DNA of 64,000 bases, taken from contig CM022668.1 of assembly GCA_012295275.1 (NCBI GenBank), forward strand, positions 263,157 to 327,156, in the 5' to 3' direction. This DNA is from Chrysomallon squamiferum (taxonomy: Eukaryota > Mollusca > Gastropoda > Neomphalida > Peltospiridae). Below, in pieces: positions 1-14,157 of the stretch; the first letter of the stretch is position 1, and each line of letters starts with the position of its first letter. Under the pieces are notes generated by a model. That model was given only the letters and a program-made list of their open reading frames with translations. It did not search any database and had not been told where the DNA came from. Position numbers and translations under genes: made by a program.

Positions 1-1293
1 TTCTGTTTTCCTGTTGTTTCTTTATTCACTGTTATTATTTTTTATTCATTGTTTTTAAATTTATTCACTATTCGTATTTTTTTTTTTAAATTCTTTGAAC
101 ATGTAAATTAATTTCACTGTTATTCTTTCCATATATATATTATTATTTTTTTGGGTTAGTTTCAGTTTTACTTAACAATAACGTTATTAATAATAATATA
201 TTCATCTTTCTTTTATTATTATTTATGATCTCCATTACATAAAACCAAGTTTTTTTTCTTTTATTTATTTATTTATTTATTATAAAATTGGGTTTGTCCC
301 TTCCATATAATTCCAGTAGACATATATTAACAAAAACACAGTATAATTCATGGATGACTAGCAGAGTGGATTAACTGGTAGATGAATAAAAGAAAGTGAC
401 AGATATTGATGTTGGATGGACAGATTTACAGACATTAACTGACAAAGACAAATTCACTAGTATTTGTAAATAATCACTGAAGTATTAGACTTTCCTTTTT
501 TCATTCTCCTTCTGGAGGTCATCATTTATTTAAGCAAAATATCTTCTCATGATTAGTCTCACCGCAAAATAACTTTTTCTTTATAATCACCCTGTATCCA
601 GCAAAAAACTCTTTTCATGATTATCCTTCACCCAATAATAATCCATATTTTTAACACTTTTTATCATCACCATTCCCCAACAATGTAACTGGTATTCTAT
701 AGGAATCTCCAGATCGATCTGAGTTTTGTACAGTTAATGGCAGATCATTACTAGAATAACCATGTTTGTACATGCAGGCTACTCTCTCTCTTACCTTAAA
801 GGGAAAACATGGAGGGTGGTACTGACTGGGATGATAAAGAAGAGTTCTGTACTTTTGAAAAATAAAACAGAAAAGATGTGTACAAAATGGTGAAAAGAAT
901 GGGTGATTGCAAATTACTCCAAAAATATTACTAATATTGTAAGATATAACATACTAGCGTTATTATTATATATAAATACCAGTGATTTTATTACATATAA
1001 AATACAAACAACATTAACAAATATAAAATACCAGTAATTTTCATATGAACAAAATGTGATCACAACAAAGACAAACTGAATTCTGGAAGAATGAAATAAT
1101 TATTTGACTGTCTGTGTTTTATTTTCTCTCAAATACTTAATAAAAAGTTGTTTTATAAATTAATTTTAGCTTGTTTCAATAAATAGCCATTAAAAGATTT
1201 AATCAAGAGAGATAACTGTGACTGATCAGTAATAGGGTTTCTGGTTTCATTTTATACATAAAAGTTAATTTGATGAAAGACTTGTTGTTGCCA

Positions 1294-1735
1294 GTTTTAT
1301 ATTAAACAGTAAAACACATCAGTTTTGTATTAAAAATTAAAACATCAACTTTCAATTATACATTAAAACATTATTTTTGTATTAAACATTATGACACAAG
1401 TTTTGTATTAAACATTTTAACATTAGTTTTGTATTAAAGAGTAAAACATATCAACATGTAAAATACTAGCATTAGCTCACATCAGTTTTTCATTAGACAT
1501 TAAACAATTAGTTTTGGTATTAAACATTATAACATTAATTTTGTATCAAAAATTAAAACATCAATTTAAAATTAAACATTAAAACACCATTTTTGTATTA
1601 AATTTACAACACCACTTTGTTAAACATTAACATACCAGTTTTCAGTTATTAATTGATTTGTATGAAACATAAAAATCAATATAAAACAGATGTTTAGTAT
1701 TAAACAGTATAATTCAAGTACAAGTTTCTAACAAT
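1294..1735. repeat. Degenerate short-period tandem repeat
   Basis: A unit of roughly 30-45 bp built around the words GTTTTGTATTAAA and ACATTAAAACA recurs about ten times with many substitutions and small indels. It looks like an old decayed minisatellite. No coding content is visible. Confidence 0.5.
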
Positions 1736-2469
1736 ATAACATGAGATACAACAGTTAATTGCTGGTCAGATGTGTCATCATTTATTAAAACATTGAACAT
1801 GCCAAGAGTCAAATATGTGATAGACTTGCTTCAAATCTCATTCATACAAAATATGATTTTTCAAAACTATCCAGTTTTATTAAAGTCTTGTTTTATGTCA
1901 AAATAGTGAATAATAATTAATTATTTATGCATTTGTTTATCTATATCCATTCATCCATATACATATACAGACAGATATACATACACATACACATCAACAC
2001 ACATATACATACTGTTATCAAAACTAAATGTTAGACTTTCTTGATTTATAAACTGAAAACAGAAGTTTATTCAATGAAACATCATGAGATTTTTGGCTTT
2101 TTTAAATTAATAAGGCATCAAATATGTAATTTTTATATGTTAGTTTGGTAATAATACATTCCTAATAGCATGTCATCAGTGGGAATTTCAGAGACCTAAC
2201 TCTTAACTTGATGTTACAGTAATAAAACATAACAAAAGTAATATGTTATTAGAAAGAAAAAAGAGAGACAAATTTTAAATGTTTGAATTAACAGTTATAT
2301 GGCATCAGATATATATAGATAAGGACAATAAAGGTGCTCTTTAAAGCTGCAAACTAAACAACTTTTTAATCTATGGTTATATTACATCATGGATAAAACA
2401 ATTAATAATATGCATGTTATAATTAACTTTAGTTCTTAATTGTAATAGCGATATCAATTTTTAAGGACA

Positions 2470-2800
2470 GTAATATTGCTATAGTTGTAGTAGGTGTAGT
2501 TTCAGTAGTACTAGTAATAAATAGTAGAAGCTGTAATGGTAGGCATAATAATAGAATTAGTATATGCTAGAAGTATTAATAAGTAGTAGCAGTAATAGTA
2601 AGAATGGTAGCAGCAGTAAAAGTAGTACTAGCAGAAGTAGCAACAACAGTAGTAGTAATGTAGCAGGAGTAGTACAAACAGCAGAAATCATGATAGCTGT
2701 AATAGCAGTAGTAATTATAAGCAGTGAAAACAGTAGCAGTAAGTATAATAATAATGATGATAATAGTAATAACAACACCACAACAACAATTATCAGTGAT
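2470..2800. repeat. Cryptic trinucleotide-rich low-complexity tract
   Basis: Irregular mixture of AGT/AGC/AAT/AAC triplets without a fixed period. Open frames here on both strands encode only Ser/Asn or Leu/Ile runs and are artefacts of the composition, not genes. Confidence 0.6.
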
Positions 2801-5800
2801 AAGTAATAGAATCATCTATCATACAATTACCTAAATCTGTGACCAAATTACTAATCAATAGACAAAAGTCAAAAATTTAATCAGAGTAAAACATTAAAGA
2901 TATTCACCTGCACATACATCAGTATGTAATTTCACACCTTTATGTCAAACAGAATAACTCAAAATTACTTAATCAATACTTATTATATAAACATATAAAA
3001 AAATTAAAATGTCATATCTTTACTTGACAGCCTCCAGTTTACATGTAATTAATTTTTTTTATTATTATTATTACAGGTAGGCAGTAGAAATTATTATGTT
3101 TTATTTAAAAAACCTAAGCTGGTAACCAGTACAAGTATTATGTTATTATGTTTCTGTGTTATCTATGCACTTGAAGATATTTAATTATACTGGTGAGAAA
3201 AGCAGAAATGTTAGCAAAATATTAATTATTATTTTTTTTGACATTTGGGAAATATTTAAGGTAACAGCAGCTAAAACAAAATATATATATATATCTACGT
3301 ATAATTATTATTATCTCCATGCATTTAAAATAATTTTAAAACTAAATTAAATTAGCCTAAAATCTACTGAAACAAAATATTGAAAATAAAATTAAAATGA
3401 AAATGAATGAAAAAAAAAGACAACATAGCAATAAAAAAAAAAAAAAAAATTCAAAAAAAAAAAAAAAAAAAAAAAGTAAATAAATAAGAGAAAAACCAAC
3501 TAAACAAATATGCAATAAATAAATAAAGTAACCATGACAATAAAAAATTATATTATTAAAAAATAAAATAAAAATAATAAATATTAAAAACAAATAAGAA
3601 GATAATTAAATCATTACTCACATCATGAGTTCAGACTTTATAAAGTGCATCTACTGCTTTAGAAAACTTGCAAACTTTTTGATCCACTCAGCAGTCTTAA
3701 GAGTTCCAACAGGGGACAGAACATTGTATAAATAATGACTCACAAATAGGCAGTATGCAAATTTGTCCTTAATCCCTACCCTACCCCATTTCAACAACCA
3801 GTCAGAACATAAAACACAACATAAAAACTTTCCTGAATGGTTAAAAATAAAATAAAAGAATCAGTGAGCTTTACCAATTGAAACAAGAAGAAAAGAAAAA
3901 AAACACCTTTAATAGCAGAAGCTAACAAAGTACTTTTGATGTCATCATTTCCTGTTGGTGCTCCCCCATCTTAACATACCTGCTTATGTCATAGCTATTT
4001 TTGTTACAGTATCCATGATGATAAAAAAACTTCTCTAAGAATTTACCTCAGGGCTTTACATTAATTTGTCATATAAGAATATAAATTTTAAATATTTAAT
4101 ATTAAGTTTAAAAAATGCAAACATTAATAAAAAAATAATAATAATAAAAAATGAAAAATTAAATAATAATATATAATATATCAAAGTAAACAAAAGCAAC
4201 CAGATGGTATGAAGATTACTTTTCATGCACATAGTTAATAAATATACATATAAACACATGCACGCAAACAGTAACATATATACACACAAGACTGGTTGTT
4301 GAAGCACAAACAAACTGGATTAGAACTGTGATCTCGGGCTCAGAATAATGTCCCAAGTTATCAACAACAGCGATGTGTCACGACAAGCTTTTGACTTTGA
4401 CGTAGGTTTTGACACACAGATACACACAATATGTTCATAATTTGTACATATATTCCATTTTACTGATTATAAAATAATAATAATAAGACAAAGAAGAATA
4501 CAAATTTTAAAAACTAGAGAAATTCACATCATCGTTACTAGTTTCTATCTTGCCTACATCAGCTGTTTTAACTTTGTACAAGATGTGTAACCATGACAAC
4601 ACTGTGACAAGTTTTCAGGTTTCAAATGTCCTCAGGTGCAACAGTTGGTTTTTGAAACAGGTCTGAGCCTTGGGCTCTGTTACTATGGTGACCAGTCTAA
4701 AAACTACAATGAAGTATTATTAGCACTGGTGTCAGTTCCAGTTTTATAACAATTCATTTGTCAAATACAGACGTCACTATGTGGGTGTGAGGGGTGGGCA
4801 AGATATTTGGATTTGACTTGTTCAGATAAATGAAAGAAAAAGATAACTGACTAAATATCCATCTTATTTAACTGTTTTACATCGTATAAAATTATGTATC
4901 TGTCTACATATATACGCACACAAACATCCATATGTGTGATATATATAGACACACATACATATAAGATAATTAACAAAGCAAGTTGAGTAATTTTAGGGAT
5001 ATTGGTCTATACATACCGTCTTAAATCCAAGTATTGATATCTATCTATCTCTTTATTTGATATATACATATATAAACTAACACAATAATAAAAATTAAAA
5101 AATTAAAATATTGAAAATTCCACATTAAAAAGCATTAGCAAGATAAAGACAAATTCTGAAGAGTTATAAAATATATGATGATTCATATCTATATTTAAAA
5201 CATATATAGGTATTTATATATTGATTCATCTGTAGACCATATTATTCTCTTATCTTGATCTAAGTGAAAATTTATTGCAGAAGATAATCTAATAGTAAGA
5301 AGTATTAGCAAGTGACATATAAAAATTTATTTCATGGTATATAATTACTCATATTTACTATATTTATTATAAAGTATTCATCCATTTATTTGTCTGCTTA
5401 TATGTCTCTCTGCTTGATGTTGATAAACAGATTAGTGCAGAATATAATTCCACAATAACCAGCAGTAGTGATATATGAAGTTTTATTCCATGGTCAGCAG
5501 TATATAATGACTCATACATACCAGATTTAATACCAAAGTAGCTGACCTTGAAGTGTTTAGAACTTGTAGTTATCTGATTATTTCATTGTGGATGAATACA
5601 AATCCTGTTACAAGCTCATAAAATAAAAACAAATAAAACAAAAGAATACATTTAGCAGTTTCCCCTGGGTATTAATTGATCTGAATGTAATCTTACTGCC
5701 AATGATCATAATTAAAGAATATAGAATGTAATTTTATTTATAGTATTCTCTTAAATCTTCTGCAGAGACTGGGTCCCAGAATGTCTTAAAATTAATAAAT

Positions 5801-7924
5801 AAAAATACCCAGAATACAATAATTCTGAGGATCTGCAAATTCATTTAGAGATTTGTCCACATCAAAATAATCATCTTAACAAATTATTCTGTTCATTTAA
5901 AAACATCATTTCAAAATATTGACTGCCATAGGTTTGGTGCTGTTTAGAATATAATACTCAGATAAAATTTTACAAGACAAATGGATAGCCAAGACCCCCA
6001 TTTATAGTGAACACCTGTGTATTCAGGCGTAATTCCTTTTTAACATATTTAATTATGTGCACAAAAATATTTTCATAATCAACATTTATGTCTTGAGTCA
6101 TTTGGTCATTTTATAAAGGATATACTGGTATTCCTTTGACCATTCACATTTAAAACCAATATTTCAAAATTCTGGACACCTGAAAAAGGTCAGGAATGTT
6201 TTAATTGTATACCTCAATATGTTAAGTATATATTTTTGTTATGCACAGTACAGTACCCAGCAATATATAAAATGACACCAGAATCTTACAATGGACACAT
6301 GAATATTTAGCAGTATGTTCAGTGAAATCTCCCATGATGAGACATCCATTAAAAAAATTAGCTTTTAAGCAGACACAGATTTGAAGATGGGTGGGATGTG
6401 ATTAAATATCAGTGCTGTACATGATACGTTAACATTAAAACAAGTCATTCACTTGACAAGTAACACTGAGTCAAGACAAGACTACACTATACAATCACCT
6501 TCTGTACTCTAACTTGCATTAAGCCAGTACATCAGTGAATTTCTGACAGGAAAATACATCACTTCTAGATGGGTCCCAAGGTGGGTAAAGACTAAGCTGA
6601 ATTGTTCAGGCAATACAGAGGGGTTGTCTGGAATACTGTGGCTGGGCTATAGTATTTTCAACAACAAAAAATATTTACATTTAAAAGTACTCTTCAACAA
6701 CATACCCATACTAAGTAATACATTACATATGGTCTATTTACATTACATCTAAGGAGCTGTAGGTTTTAGGATCAATTCCTTCTTTTATAGTGGTTTATCT
6801 ATATTATATCATACATAAAATATTTATTAACATTCAGTTAAAACTAAAATATGTCTTGGTTTCAGTGCATAGAGCATAATCGTGGATTCTCTATAAATAA
6901 ATATAATTATAACAGAAGTATTTAATTCACTAGTGTATTATACAAATTAATGGATGTACAGACTTTGTTGTCTGTAGTTTAATATAATGTCCACAAACAT
7001 TAGACAAGAAAGGATATTCCTAATCTAATAAAGTCTAGTTACATTAATATGGATTGCACTACATAATATTTTATTTCTTCAAATACCAAACCAGCTAAGT
7101 AGATGGTCAACTAGATCAACTGGACTGTACTTACCACATTGTATTTAAGACTAACAATAATATTTAACTCAATGGATGGATAAATAGATAATTATCTAGT
7201 ATATTACATAATACAGGGATAGAATACTGCATATAACAAACTAAGTCTTTTGAGAAACACTTACTTTAGGAAACCATTCAAAATATTTTAAAAATGTAAA
7301 TACCATAAAATTCAGCTGTATGAAATGTACTGAACATCCAAGGGCAATATATAGTTATCATGTTATTTTTACATATTAAAAAAAGAAAATTTCTTACAAA
7401 CCTTGATCAGCATTGTAATTAGTAAACAATTAATAATAAGCACATAAGTAAAAATAATAACAAACAACCTATTTGAAAAAAAAATAGATTAAGACAGGTT
7501 ATAAACAAAAATCATGCAGTGTAAATATATGTAACCTGCCATACTTTTATCTAGTATTGTATGTCGTAACAGATGTTCACTGCCCTATATACTAACTTCT
7601 GTATTTTATATACTGTATGAACTGTTATTAGTGCACAAAAAACATGTACTTTTTTATTGAAATATCATATTTGTTATACTATTTTTTAGTGTAGTATATA
7701 ATACTATGCACTTGAAGATATACACACACACACACACATGCACAAGAAAAGCAATTATGTCTTTTATAAAAATGTAAAGACTTTTTCATATACATGTACA
7801 GAAAACATATATGCATAAAAGCACAGGTAGTGACTATGTAAAAATTGTATATGCATGTCACAAGCACATACATAGCCACATACATATATATGTATAAACA
7901 TACCCCCAAAAAACATTTATAAAA

Positions 7925-7995
7925 TACTAACACACACACACACACACACAATAAAAAACATTTATACTTTATATATATATATATATATATATATA
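7925..7995. repeat. (CA)n and (TA)n microsatellites
   Basis: A CA run at about 7930-7950 is followed by a TA run at about 7970-7995. A shorter CA run lies at about 7722-7740. The minus-strand frame across them (Cys/Val and Tyr/Ile repeats) is not a gene. Confidence 0.8.
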
Positions 7996-8493
7996 AAAAC
8001 ACCCCTCTGCGGCAATCAGTGGGTTTACCCTGTCATTATAAATACCATTCCAAGAAAGATGGAGATATGGTAATCATTAAAGCAGAAATCAATAATAAGC
8101 ACTTGAGTAGTACATCCCAGCATACAACATAAGAAGTTCAATATGCCATTGTCGTCACAGAAACACATTGCTGTGATTGGCCAATATGGTATGAGGCCAC
8201 ATAATGCAAGTATATAAAAATAACCACATTGCATATGCAGGCAATATCTGTCAGTATCGTATCCAAAAATATACATATTTGTATCAGATAAAGGATCTAA
8301 TTAATTAACATTAATAAAGAATGATAACTGGATAAGTGCATGCTGCAGTTAAATGTTTTCCAAAAAAAGAACAACTACAAAGATTAAGGGGTGTTTTTCC
8401 CCCACCATGTTTTCCTAAATAAACAATATTTATTGTCTACCTAAATAATATAATGATTAGTGTTCAGGTGTTTGTGTATGTTTGTATGGTTTA

Positions 8494-8640
8494 CATGTAT
8501 GTATGTATGTATGTATGTATGTACATATGTACATATGTATGCATATATGTATGTATGTAAGTATGTATTTATGTATGTATGTATGTATGTACGTACGTAC
8601 GTACGTATGTATGTATGTATGTATGTATGTATGTATGCAT
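8494..8640. repeat. (TATG)n microsatellite with CG-containing variant
   Basis: About 145 bp of TATG tetranucleotides, interrupted by TACATATG and by a TACG block at 8590-8606. It is open in several frames on both strands, giving Met-Tyr-Val-Cys or Tyr-Ile-His-Thr repeats. These are composition artefacts. Confidence 0.85.
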
Positions 8641-9692
8641 GTCTGTATGTGTATCTATTTATGAATGTTGAATGTCTATAGGTAAATAGGTATACAGAAG
8701 TCAATTTTGCATAATTATGTTCAATAATTCAAGGATGGAGACAGAAAGAAATAGACATATACAGAAAAAAGAGACAAATCCACAGACAAACAGAGAGAGA
8801 GACACAGAGAGATAAATATATATAGAGAGAAAAAAATCATCCAATCTTATATCAGTTAACAGAAAAGGATAATATGAAATAAAGGAAAGCACTGACTCCT
8901 AAACAATCTGTCACAGACACCAGCTAGAATGGGACAAGCTGAATCTACAAGCCACCAAACTATGTAATCAACCACAGCTAATTCTCCGACATTTTTTCAT
9001 TGAATATTTAATTACTTTTAGCATTTTGTAATACAATAAAACAAACCTATATATAACACACATATTAAAAGAAAAATTAAATTAAAATAATAAAAATTTC
9101 TTTTTCATTCTTTTTTTGGATAATGATAAAAAAAAGTTAAATATAATTTATTACCAAACTGATTTTGTTTTGTTTTTGGTGCGATATAAAACATTCAAAA
9201 AGTTGTTGAATAGCTTCTGTAAAATATTTTAGGACAATCCTAACACCCCAGTCTTTATAGAATATTTGTGATTACAATTTTCTTCTGTTTTTTTTTTTGC
9301 ACAAATTTGATTCTTCCAGTTTTAATAAGATTTAGTTGTTGATTTTCTTAAGTAGAAATCAGAATACGAGCATGACTTAAGAAATAGCAGCACCAATAAG
9401 ATAAAACAAAATATTTTCAAAATTTGCATATATAACAAAAGAACTTCAACAACAACAAAATTATGCATAGACAAACACACATTCAGTTAATATATTTAAA
9501 ATATTAAGAAGAATTTATATGATAGTATAAAAATTTTCAATAAAAAAGAGATCTATCGACTATGTTTTTATTTTCGTATTTCATCATTTATTTATTATAA
9601 ATTTTAGACCGTTTACACCTTTGGCTTTTAACTAGTTATTTTATATTGCACAGCTCTTCATTATTCATGAAATAACGTAATCACTATATTAT

Positions 9693-9727
<35 letters not shown>

Positions 9728-9740
9728 GGACAGCAGCCAA

Positions 9741-10130
9741 TCGACGTAATTATTTTAACAGGTAAACTGACGTTTGTCACTTAACAATGGCATCCATAGT
9801 TCAACCTGAACTAAGTAAGTCGTCGCCTTGTGACAGCTACCAGTTGATAAAGGAATATCGTAATTAAATTGTCAACTCACCGAATGATTCACGAATACCC
9901 CGGAATATTGTGAGTCACTTTTAGGATGTTAAAAGTACATAGTCTATGACAATACCGATTAGCGGACCAGCCGATTCGGTCACCTCAAACAATTCCATTC
10001 GCACTAAACCACAAAATGACGTGTCTGGTTATTTTTAGAAACACGACGTAAACAGGAAGTAGAATCGGAACACATCGTGTCATTCCGTATGAACAGCAAA
10101 ATAAAAAGATTTCCGTTCAAAAAGTTTGAT
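9741..10130. promoter_or_regulatory. CpG-enriched promoter-like patch
   Basis: CpG dinucleotides, otherwise scarce here, cluster in this interval, together with an ETS-type core (ACAGGAAGTA near 10051) and ACGT-containing words. On the minus strand a strong donor (G|GTGAGT, last exon base 9881) would end a leader exon. On the plus strand an ATG at 9787 is followed by a donor after nine codons (MASIVQPEL). No downstream exon could be linked to either, so the direction of transcription is unknown. Confidence 0.35.
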
Positions 10131-10146
10131 ATTGGCAGCAAATATT

Positions 10147-10177
<31 letters not shown>

Positions 10178-10188
10178 ATACTACTACA

Positions 10189-10224
<36 letters not shown>

Positions 10225-12429
10225 CAATTCCAACCCAAACAACGACAAAATTTAATTAATCTGTATAAATAAATGTGAATGTGTGGTTTTTTTTTTTTTT
10301 TTCGCAAAACATCCTGACAAAAGTCTAAAACAGCAGTGAATACAATTATTGAAACTATGATGTTACTAACTACTATGATGTCGGCGATGACAACTATGTT
10401 GACAGCATCCATATCATTGATAATTTAATAACGCAACTTGTCATGTTTATTTTATCATTTCACTAATAATTAATTGGAAACCGAATATATATATAATTGT
10501 AACATGTTTAAAAATATTGGTAAGCTCCATGTTGAGTGTTCAAGAGTTGGAAATAACTGATTCATCCTCACTCTCAAGTATACTGTACACTCTGCTGTCT
10601 TACAATGATTTCAAATTGATTGATAGTTATATTTTATTTATTCCAATACATTATTTACTAAAAAAAATGTTTTTTTTTAAATCTTTCTTTTTGTTTATCA
10701 TTATTATTATCAACCTTTTGTTATATGGGCCAAAAATAAATAATACCAGAAAATATGTTTGATCTATCCAAGTCTTTATGTTTATATTTTATGTTATGCC
10801 TTAGTCATTCTTTGTCTTTTGGGGTTTTTAAATTATACTTATTATTGCAAACTAAACTCATTTTATATATGATAATCATAATTATAGTGTTTTGATTTTT
10901 TAATTAACTGTTTTGCTAACTATAATATTATTTTTGCCATTGTCTTTTTGGATACCTTTCAACAAGACCTTGGTAATTATAAATAAATGACAAACCACTC
11001 CATAATACTGTAATATTTATTAGAATATAATAATAATCATACATACAATAAACAAATCCTTTCATTATTTGTAGAAAAAGCAAAACTGGAACATTGGTAT
11101 GTCCTGATTAGTGATAGACTAGATGCAAATTTGTGAAAGCAAAACAGATGTGAATGTTAATAAATATCCTGCTATTGTCAATCTATATACAGTGACATTC
11201 TATTAAACAGAAAATAGACCATGTTACAAAAAAATCCACTCGCCAGGAAACAATTCAATAAAAGCAGTTATAAATATTGCATCTTTCAAAGTAAATATTA
11301 TTCAATTCTGTGTTTTACAAATAATTTTTTATAAATATAATTACTAATATTTATGATAACCTACCATTTATAAAAGAATAAATTATAGAATTTTTTAATA
11401 TGTGTAAGTGTAAAAATTATGACAGTGTAATATATTAAGGATATTAAGAAATTAATATTCTATTATTTATTATTATTATTATTTTTAAATAAATGTTTTT
11501 GTGTCTATGTTTGTATATTCCTTAAAATACTGTAACATTTACACTATTCATCCAAGCTAATGTCATAAATAAGCAATTTATACAGATAACTTTCAATTCC
11601 CTTATGTGTGTTTACTCAATATGTATCCCACTCGCCTGCAAGTGAAAGACAGTACATACCCTAATCTTTTAAGACATTTTACACAACAACACTAGAAATG
11701 TTACTTGATATAAAATTATCATTTCCATTTGAACTAATAAGCTATTAATAGCCTATGCATTCAATCATGGTAGTTTTGAATTTCTTTGTTTCAGCTGAAA
11801 CATTTCATAGTTTAAGCATTTCAAGATTTCAAAATAAATTAGTTTTGAACAACCCTTTAAAGTATAAAATACCTGTGAATTTGATAAACCTAGGTTTTTT
11901 CATTTTTTGAAGATTAATACTTTAATTCAAGTGTAGAGTTAATATTGTGTAAAATATCTATATTTTCTAAATAAATGATCAGATTATGTGGCTGAATGTC
12001 TTACGACAGGAATAATGAGGCTGTTTGCATCATGTGAACAATTCAGAAATATCTTGTGGCAAACCGACCCCAGTATTTTACATTCAATTATGACAGAAAT
12101 TTGAGATATTTCACAGGCTGCTAAACTGGTAACATACAGTTATATGCAAGCTGTTTTCATTTACAAACAAATATAAATAAAAAGAATAAAACAATTTTAT
12201 ATCTGATAATTATAATAAAAACAATAAATAAATAAATAAATTAATTAATAATAATGATAATAGAGAACATGATAAAAAATTGAAATAATATTTAATTAAT
12301 GAATAACCAAACATAAATAATGATAAACAAAGACAAAATCAGGTCTTTTATAAAAACTCAGTGCTAAATTATCTACCACATTTTGAAAAAGCACAACCGT
12401 GTGGTGATAACAGAACTTATGTGTCAGTG
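10131..12429. other. Flank and probable 3' UTR of the ubiquitin-conjugating enzyme gene
   Basis: AT-rich DNA with TAAA (10148-10176) and TAA (10190-10223) microsatellites. The right part, next to the stop codon at 12430, is the presumed 3' UTR of the minus-strand UBE2G2 gene. I see no other gene here. Confidence 0.5.
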
Positions 12430-14115
12430 CTACAACCCAAGAGATTTTCTAACTGTGTGGGCAGCAATGTCATTAAAACGCGCACGATCTTCACGCCAAG
12501 TTTTAGCAGCATCAACACTGGCAGCACTCTCGTCATTAGGTTCTGTAAAAATACGGCAATATATTGGAAATAATGAGTGTCAATAATAATGATGATGACA
12601 GAATTAATTTAATAAAACTAATGATGATAATAACAGAATAAAATAACAAATACACACAATAATGATGATAGTAACATTAAAAATGTATTCATTCAATCCT
12701 CCAAAATAGAAATGCAGTAAAAATCACTATTTAAAAGAATGTTTTAAACAATGGTTTAGAAACAAAAAGACTCTTGTTTATGATTCTGTTATATAGGATA
12801 TATAAAATTAATCATTCACGCTGAAACTTTTCTAGATACAAGAATATACTAAAGTCAGTTATGGACATAACTTGTAAATGGTACAGATCTTTGGTGGAAT
12901 TATTTTACTTTTAATGGATGTAAGTATTTCAAATCTATTTAAAAGACTGGGCATGTGTTTGTGAGTGTGTGTGTGTGTGTGTGTGTGTGAATGTATATGT
13001 TGTATCTGTGATTAATTTATTGGATATTTTCCAAATAGTAACTCACCTGCCAGCATACTAACAACAGAAAGAAGAATTTTTTCTACACTTTGAACTGGAC
13101 TCCATCTTTCAGCACTGGTCTCATAACCCATCGGGTCATCTCCTGGTGCATGAAGAATAGAGATACACACTCGTCCATCTGTGTAAACTGAAAGTTAAAA
13201 AATAAAATAAAGTTAACAGAAAACACTGATATCAGTAAGGATGAGTGTTTCTGTGTTGTTTGTGTGTGTGTGTGTGTGTGTGTGTTTGTGTGTGTTATGT
13301 TGCGTGTTTGCGTGCATATGTTGTACATTTCTTTGTGCATTTGTATGCATGTGTTGTGTGTCACCATGTATCTGCTTTGTGTGTCTATGCTGTTTTTCTG
13401 TATATTTGTGTTTGTGCTCATGTTTGTACTTGCGCTTGTGTGTGTGTGTGTTGGAGGGAGGGTCAGAGACAAGGTAGGGACAAATCCAGTCATAAATAAA
13501 CTGGTGAGAAACAGCAAAATAGGTGTAAGTAAATATTCCTTACTGTTGGGATGAAATATTTCACAGGTAAATTTCATTTTTGGTGGACTAAGTGGGTAGT
13601 CTGGTGGAAACGTTAAACGAGCTGGATACACACCACCTTCAAAACATGTTCCTTCTGGTCCCCTGAATGAAATTTAACAAAATAATCTTAAAAGACAACA
13701 CATCATCAAAAAGTATAAACATTTATCAAATTTACTGATTTAGCACAATTATTTCATTTTATTATACTCAAAGATAAATTTAAAACTTACATAATATATG
13801 CTTCCCATTCAAAAAAATTTTCTTCATTCACTGGACCAGCAATAATTCCTTCTGGTGGATTCAATGTTAACTCTAAAATATATTAAAAACAAATTTAAAA
13901 AAATAAAAATAAAAATAAAAAAAAGTGAAATAAAATAAATTATAATGATGATTATAATAATTTGAAAATATAATAATAATAAAAAAAAAAAAAAAAAAAA
14001 AAGATAGTTCTTCAGAAAATTAACTTTGTTACTTTTTTGTAAGATATTCATATATTTGAGCTTCTTCAAATAAATAGAAATAAGAAAATAAATTTTAAAA
14101 TCAAAAATGTGTGTC

Positions 14116-14157
<42 letters not shown>

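Larger units (their letters stand above)
1..9740. other. Intergenic or intronic AT-rich region with no recognisable gene
   Basis: I found no conserved protein in this stretch. It is made of AT-rich unique-looking DNA, a degenerate tandem repeat (about 1294-1735), trinucleotide-rich low-complexity DNA (2470-2800), and CA, TA and TATG microsatellites (7720-8640). Two minus-strand open stretches start directly after AG acceptors: 3651-3832 (59 codons then TAG) and 6509-6646 (about 45 codons then TAG). They match nothing I recognise, and open runs of this size are expected by chance. The region could be 3' UTR and introns of a minus-strand gene starting near 10 kb, but no coding exon supports that. 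Confidence 0.5.

Noticed and set aside
8025-8276. 83-codon minus-strand frame MYIFGYDTDRYCLHM...
   Set aside because: No recognisable family, no splice context, and hydrophobic composition typical of chance frames; possibly part of a repeat.
8441-8704. Open frames of Tyr-Ile-His-Thr or Met-Tyr-Val-Cys repeats on both strands
   Set aside because: Produced by the TATG microsatellite, which is open in many frames; no gene evidence.
13083-13631. Long minus-strand open frame of 182 codons beginning [18 protein letters not shown]
   Set aside because: Only its two ends are UBE2G2 exons. The middle is intron, translated Thr/His repeats from a TG microsatellite.
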